Positions 5,175 to 8,738 of a stretch of 8,738 nt of DNA are shown in pieces. The translations under genes and the position numbers were made by a program. How positions within the stretch are numbered: position 1 is the stretch's first letter; each line of letters begins with the position of its first letter. Origin of the DNA: an uncultured Collinsella sp. (GTDB taxonomy: Bacteria > Actinomycetota > Coriobacteriia > Coriobacteriales > Coriobacteriaceae). The DNA lies in NCBI GenBank assembly GCA_900552395.1, contig URZJ01000066.1, positions 1 through 8,738 of the forward strand, written 5' to 3'. The notes under the pieces were generated by a model. The model was given only the letters and a program-made list of their open reading frames with translations, did not search any database and was not told where the DNA came from.

Positions 5175-6617
5175 TTATCGACCTCCCTGCGGTGCTGCGT
5201 CGTCGCGCATAAGCTCGGCCAGCGCCTCGCGATCGATGCGCAAGGCATCGCCGCCGACCGGGTCGAGCGAATCGGTCTGGCTGCCCAGCCGCTTGGCCTG
5301 CTTGCGCTCCGCACGGGAGAGACCACGCTCGCGATACTTTTGCGAATGCGCCGTGTACATGTTGATGAACAGGATTACCAGGAAACTAAACACGATCACG
5401 ACGACGACCCAAAAGAGGGCCACCGAGGTGTTGCCGCCCATCCACTCAAAGTAGATGGCGATGGGAATGGTCTGCGTAATACCGGCGTAGTTGCCCGCAA
5501 AGAACAGGGTGCAGCCAAACTCTCCCATCGCGCGGGCAAAGGCGAGCACCGTGCCGGCGGCAATCGAGGGCCAGCCGAGCGGCATCATGAGCTTGGTAAA
5601 GATGCGACACTCGGACCATCCCAAGGTTCGCGCGGCGTCGAGCATCTGCGTGTCGAGGCTCTCGAAGGCTCCGAGTGCCGTACGATAGACGAGCGGGAAC
5701 GACACCACCACGGCAGAGATCACCGCCGCCGGCCACGTAAAGACAATCGAGATGCCATGCGCGATGAGCCACTGGCCCACCCCGGTCGAGCGGCCAAACA
5801 GCATGAGGAGCAGAAAGCCACAAACCGTGGGCGGCAGCACCATAGGAATCGTAAAGACCGAATCGAGCAGGCCCTTGATGCGACTCGAGGTACCCATAGT
5901 CTTCCACGCGGCGAACAGGCCCAGCGCAAAGGAGATCAGCAGGGCAAGGCCACTCGTTTTAACGGACACCCAAAACGGGCGATAGTCGATGTCGCCCAAA
6001 AAGGAAGCCAGAGAGGTCAAGGGGCCCTGCTCATCCCGCAACGCGACAGACGACGCCTCTACCATTTGAGCGCTATCAAGCCAACGCGCGCCGCCCTTGG
6101 CATCACCCGAGGCTGATGCAATCACCACATAGCGGTCCCCATCCGCACCACGCGCATCAAAGCCATAGGTATACCCGCCGGCATCAAACGTTGTTTCCGC
6201 CGTGACATACCAAGGAAGATCCACGTCCCCTAGCTGCGCACCTCCCATGCAGTTTGCGCTGTCGAGCTCACAGACAAGGGCCTTGAGACCCGATACGCAC
6301 TCGTTGTCCTGCGGATCCAATCCATACTTCTCGACTGCCTTGGGCGATATCCACACCACAACGCGATCGGCAGCGGGCGCCACCACAAGGTCCACGTCCT
6401 CGTCAACGGGAAACCGGTAGCCCTCAGGCTGGCCCTCCATGGCACGAGCGGTCCCCTTGGCCAACCGCTCAAAACCCTCGATCCCATAGGAAAGCCCATG
6501 AGCGGTCGCAGCAACCTGGGCCCCGTCCTCAGCGTCCCCAGCAACCGCAAATCCCGGCACCCAGCAAAGCGCGAGGGTCAAAGCACAGGCGACAAGCATG
6601 CGGAATCTTTTAAGCAC
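5175..6617 (-). CDS. modB: Molybdate ABC transporter permease ModB with an extra N-terminal extracytoplasmic domain
   Basis: The C-terminal half (about residues 216-425) is a standard ModB: membrane segments beginning SGLALLISFALGLFAAW, the DSVFTIPMVLPPTVCGFLLL segment, FTWPAAVISAVVVSFPLVYR, the EAA loop that contacts ModC (AARTLGWSECRIFTKLMMPLG, about 328-348), and FARAMGEFG-TLFFAGN-TQTIPIAIY. Ahead of it are a signal-like hydrophobic stretch (about 7-26) and about 190 soluble residues (28-215) that I cannot assign to a family; they contain three cysteines. A tail of about 55 charged residues follows the last membrane segment. Total 480 residues against about 225 usual for ModB. I chose GTG 6617 because GGAG lies six bases upstream and the signal sequence starts there; a GTG at 6686 overlapping the modA stop would add 23 residues. 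Confidence 0.85.
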   Translation of the reverse strand: MLKRFRMLVACALTLALCWVPGFAVAGDAEDGAQVAATAHGLSYGIEGFERLAKGTARAMEGQPEGYRFPVDEDVDLVVAPAADRVVVWISPKAVEKYGLDPQDNECVSGLKALVCELDSANCMGGAQLGDVDLPWYVTAETTFDAGGYTYGFDARGADGDRYVVIASASGDAKGGARWLDSAQMVEASSVALRDEQGPLTSLASFLGDIDYRPFWVSVKTSGLALLISFALGLFAAWKTMGTSSRIKGLLDSVFTIPMVLPPTVCGFLLLMLFGRSTGVGQWLIAHGISIVFTWPAAVISAVVVSFPLVYRTALGAFESLDTQMLDAARTLGWSECRIFTKLMMPLGWPSIAAGTVLAFARAMGEFGCTLFFAGNYAGITQTIPIAIYFEWMGGNTSVALFWVVVVIVFSFLVILFINMYTAHSQKYRERGLSRAERKQAKRLGSQTDSLDPVGGDALRIDREALAELMRDDAAPQGGR

Positions 6618-6685
6618 GAAAAGCTCCAAGCGAATACAAGGACGGAGTGAAACACAAAACGATGGAATTATCGCGCCAAGCCGCA

Positions 6686-7550
6686 CTACTCGGAAAGCTC
6701 AAAGCCGTACTTAGCCCAAATCTTCTGCGCCTTCTTGTTGGTCAGACAGAAGTCGATGAACGCCTTGGCCTCGTCGGCGTGCTCGGAGCTCTCGGCAACG
6801 GCACCCGGGTACACGATGGGCTTGTGCGAATCCTCGGGGCACACGAAGGCCTCCTCGATGCCGTCGTAGCGGAAGATGTCAGAGCTGTAGACAAAACCGG
6901 CCACGCAGTCGCCTGTGGACACATAGGCGGCGGCGGTACCAACTTTGTCTGCCAGTGCGACCTTGCCGGCGATCTCGGGTGCGTACTCGCCATCATCACC
7001 CTCGGTACCGGTGTAGAGGCCCACGGAAGCCAGCGCTTGGTTAGCATACTTGCCGGCGGGAACGGTCTTGGCGTCGCCGATGGCGATCTTGCCGTCCAGG
7101 TTCGCAACGTCGGCGATGGCCTCGACCTTGGTATCGGAGCCCTCGGCGCGAATGATCACAAGGTCGTTGACGAACATATCCTCACGGGTGTCGGTGTCGA
7201 CGAGCTCGGCGGCTTCGGCGTCATCCATGGTGCCCTTGGAAGCGGTGATGAGCACATCGGCCGTGGCGCCGGCACGCATCTGCTCGACGAGGTCGCCGGA
7301 GGCCTTAAACTGCGTGTCGGCAAAGGTGGTGCCGGTCTGCTCGGTGTAAAGCTCCTGAACCTCGGGCAGAGCCTTCTCGAGCGAGTTGGCGGCAAAGACC
7401 TGCAGCTCTCTTGGAAGATGCCTTAGCAGAACCGGCATCTGATCCGGCCGGCTCGGACGTCTTGCTGCCCGAACAGCCGGCAAGACCAAGGCCGGCAGCG
7501 GCGACAGCAGAGAGCGAGACGAATCCGCGGCGAGAAACCATATCGAACAT
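6686..7550 (-). pseudogene. modA: Molybdate-binding lipoprotein ModA, frameshifted near its N-terminus
   Basis: Extracytoplasmic binding protein that delivers molybdate to ModBC. The N-terminal part from ATG 7550 (AGGG six bases upstream) reads MFDMVSRRGFVSLSAVAAAGLGLAGC, a twin-arginine-like SRRGFVS motif followed by a lipobox LAGC, so a membrane-anchored lipoprotein. The mature protein (FAANSLEKALPEVQELY, SGDLVEQMRAGATADVLITAS, IAIGDAKTVPAGKYANQAL, AGFVYSSDI, KPIVYPGAV, AQKIWAKYGFELSE) is typical ModA but lies in another frame. The switch is at 7406-7412: after AAG (7412-7410) one base (7409) stands between the signal frame and GAG-CTG-CAG. Restored length is about 287 residues. As it stands, neither frame alone gives an exported binding protein. 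Promoter and operator candidates lie upstream; modB follows after 68 bases. Confidence 0.85.
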
Positions 7551-7610
7551 GTTCAACCCTTTCGAACGATACACCCGGGCACCTCGCCGCAGGCTTTATT
7601 CTGTAATTAG

Positions 7611-7650
7611 ATTATACTTCGGTGCGAATAATGATTCTGAGAAATTATTC
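7611..7650 (-). promoter_or_regulatory. modABC promoter region with palindromic operator candidate
   Basis: A perfect TATAAT (7616-7611) lies 61 bases before the modA start. No good -35 is visible at 16-18 bases. The region instead holds GAATAAT-N11-ATTATTC (7626-7650), a perfect 7-base inverted repeat overlapping the -35 position, and TCTGAGAA (plus) repeated at 7636 and 7654, 18 bases apart. This suits a repressor such as a ModE-type protein, or an activator replacing the -35, but the sequence does not match the E. coli ModE site closely. Confidence 0.5.
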
Positions 7651-7703
7651 TTGTCTGAGAATATAGTTTCAGGCACGCCTACAGAATGCCGTCCCCTTGG
7701 GCG

Positions 7704-7741
7704 CAAATAATAGGCGGAGCAGCCGTTCAGGTCGCCCCGCC
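7704..7741 (-). terminator. Probable intrinsic terminator after mogA
   Basis: On the minus strand GGCGGGGC (7741-7734) pairs with GCTCCGCC (7720-7713) over 8 bp with one G-U pair and a 13-base loop, followed by the T-rich TATTATTTG. It starts 13 bases after the mogA stop and separates moeA-mogA from the mod operon. Confidence 0.5.
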
Positions 7742-7754
7742 GCAGGTAAACCGC

Positions 7755-8234
7755 TTAGTTGGTATGTCCGCCGCCCGGTGTCATTTGGGCTGCATGCTCC
7801 AGCTGGTCCGCTATGGCCTCCCAGCTTTCGCGGGCGGCCTTCGTAGAACCGGGAAAGTTTACGACAAGTGTATGACCTCGTTGCATGCAAATAGCGCGCG
7901 AGAGCATAGCGCGGTGCGTCTTGGTCATGGAGTAGGCACGGATCGCCTCTGCAATACCCGGCACATCGCGCTCGCAAACGGCACGCGTCGCCTCGGGCGT
8001 CACATCGCGCATCGAAAGCCCCGTGCCGCCGCAGGTGAGCACGACATTGGCGTGGCACTCATCGGCGGCTTCCACAATGGCATCACCGATCTCGCTGACG
8101 TCGTCGCGCACAACCACATGTGAGGCGACCGTCCAGCCCTGCGCCTCGATAAGTTCCTCGAGTGCGGCTCCGGCCTCATCCTGGGCAAGATCGCGCGTGT
8201 CCGAACACGTCACGATCGATATCTTCAGCTCCAT
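7755..8234 (-). CDS. mogA: Molybdopterin adenylyltransferase, MogA/MoaB family
   Basis: Cytoplasmic enzyme that adenylylates molybdopterin so that MoeA can insert molybdate. The 159-residue protein has the family signatures LTCGGTGLSMRDVTPEA (66-82) and LVVNFPGSTKA (123-133), with the substrate-binding GGTG and the catalytic-region Asp of RDVTP. Length fits the single-domain family. ATG 8234 follows AGGAGG at six bases, and that ribosome site directly abuts the moeA TAG stop, so the two are translationally coupled. The family does not separate MogA from MoaB cleanly; MogA is preferred because of the moeA partner. A longer frame from 8330 would overlap moeA and is not supported. Confidence 0.88.
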   Translation of the reverse strand: MELKISIVTCSDTRDLAQDEAGAALEELIEAQGWTVASHVVVRDDVSEIGDAIVEAADECHANVVLTCGGTGLSMRDVTPEATRAVCERDVPGIAEAIRAYSMTKTHRAMLSRAICMQRGHTLVVNFPGSTKAARESWEAIADQLEHAAQMTPGGGHTN

Positions 8235-8244
8235 AGTATTCCTC

Positions 8245-8738
8245 CTACAACACGGCGCCCTCAGGCAGGTCGACGCGAACAATGTCCACGACATCGCCCA
8301 CCTTGAGGTCGCACGGTCCTTCGTCAACACGCAACAGGCAGTTAGCCCGCTGCATCGTGCCGAGCAGCGCCGAATTCTGCGTCTTGGCCTCGGTCACCAA
8401 CAGCTCACCGGTCTCGGGGTCGCGCAAAACCGTGGCGCGATCGAAGAAGCGGCGATGCTGTCGCTTTTTCACGCCGTGCGTGAGCGTCGCCTGCTGCACG
8501 GGACGCGTACCCTCGGCAAAGCCGCGCATCTTGCGGATCGCGGGGCGGGCGAGCATCTCAAAGCCCACATACGCCGCCGCGGGATTGCCCGAAAGCCCCA
8601 AATACGGCTTGCCCCCAAGCAGGCCAAACGTGATGGCTTTGCCGGGACGCATCGAGATGCGGTCGAAGAGCACCTCGCCCTCGCGCCGGACGAGCGCCGT
8701 CACATAGTCGTAATCGCCCGCCGAGGCACCGCCGCTCG
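8245..8738 (-). CDS. moeA: Molybdopterin molybdenumtransferase MoeA, C-terminal fragment
   Basis: MoeA inserts molybdate into adenylylated molybdopterin, the last common step in making the molybdenum cofactor. The gene enters from the right edge; about 163 C-terminal residues are visible. The first is within SGGASAGDYDYV, the conserved SGGxSxGDxD active-site segment, followed by VLFDRISMRPGKA, LGLSGNPAAAYVGFEM (family G-x-P/S-GNP-x-A/S) and a C-terminal beta-rich domain (about the last 75 residues) ending near VDLPEGAVL. The GTG at 8703 is internal, not a start. mogA follows immediately. Confidence 0.9.
   Translation of the reverse strand, partial: SGGASAGDYDYVTALVRREGEVLFDRISMRPGKAITFGLLGGKPYLGLSGNPAAAYVGFEMLARPAIRKMRGFAEGTRPVQQATLTHGVKKRQHRRFFDRATVLRDPETGELLVTEAKTQNSALLGTMQRANCLLRVDEGPCDLKVGDVVDIVRVDLPEGAVL

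Noticed and set aside
4017..6116. Plus-strand open frame of 699 codons
   Set aside because: It is antisense to modC and modB, shows no family motifs and has shadow-like composition.

Overview
The window looks like a chromosomal segment of a high-GC, strictly anaerobic gut actinobacterium of the class Coriobacteriia, most likely close to Collinsella. This is inferred from base composition, protein style, a selenocysteine-type SelD, and anaerobic iron-sulfur reductases beside molybdenum genes. No rRNA or marker gene is present to prove it. Every convincing gene is on the minus strand, so the region reads from right to left. The long plus-strand open frames are GC-driven shadows.

Right end (8738 to 7755): the 3' part of moeA, then mogA, translationally linked and closed by a probable intrinsic terminator. 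Together they insert molybdenum into molybdopterin. Middle (7720 to 4050): a promoter with a perfect TATAAT box and a palindromic operator candidate, then modA-modB-modC, an ABC importer for molybdate, ending in a terminator. ModB is unusual in carrying an extra N-terminal extracytoplasmic domain of about 190 residues. modA is frameshifted just after its lipoprotein signal.

Left half (4020 to 1): a regulatory region of about 430 bp (operator-like palindrome, promoter candidates, a 22-codon leader ORF and two strong hairpins) precedes an operon of two double-cubane-cluster (DCCP/HgdB-like) proteins, their ATP-dependent activator (YjiL/HgdC-like), and the start of selD. The first DCCP-like gene has an in-frame TAA and the activator has a frameshift. 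The selD reading frame contains an in-frame TGA at the exact place where selenocysteine is found in this enzyme, followed by a small hairpin. A structured repeat of about 105 bp occurs twice, once directly after each DCCP-like gene. Base changes between the two copies preserve pairing, which points to a conserved folded RNA or hairpin element.

Taken together the window supplies molybdate uptake, molybdenum cofactor completion, an activator-driven low-potential Fe-S reductase, and activated selenium. Three genes are disrupted in 8.7 kb (two frameshifts, one stop). They may be real decay of this locus or residual assembly error; the sequence alone cannot decide.
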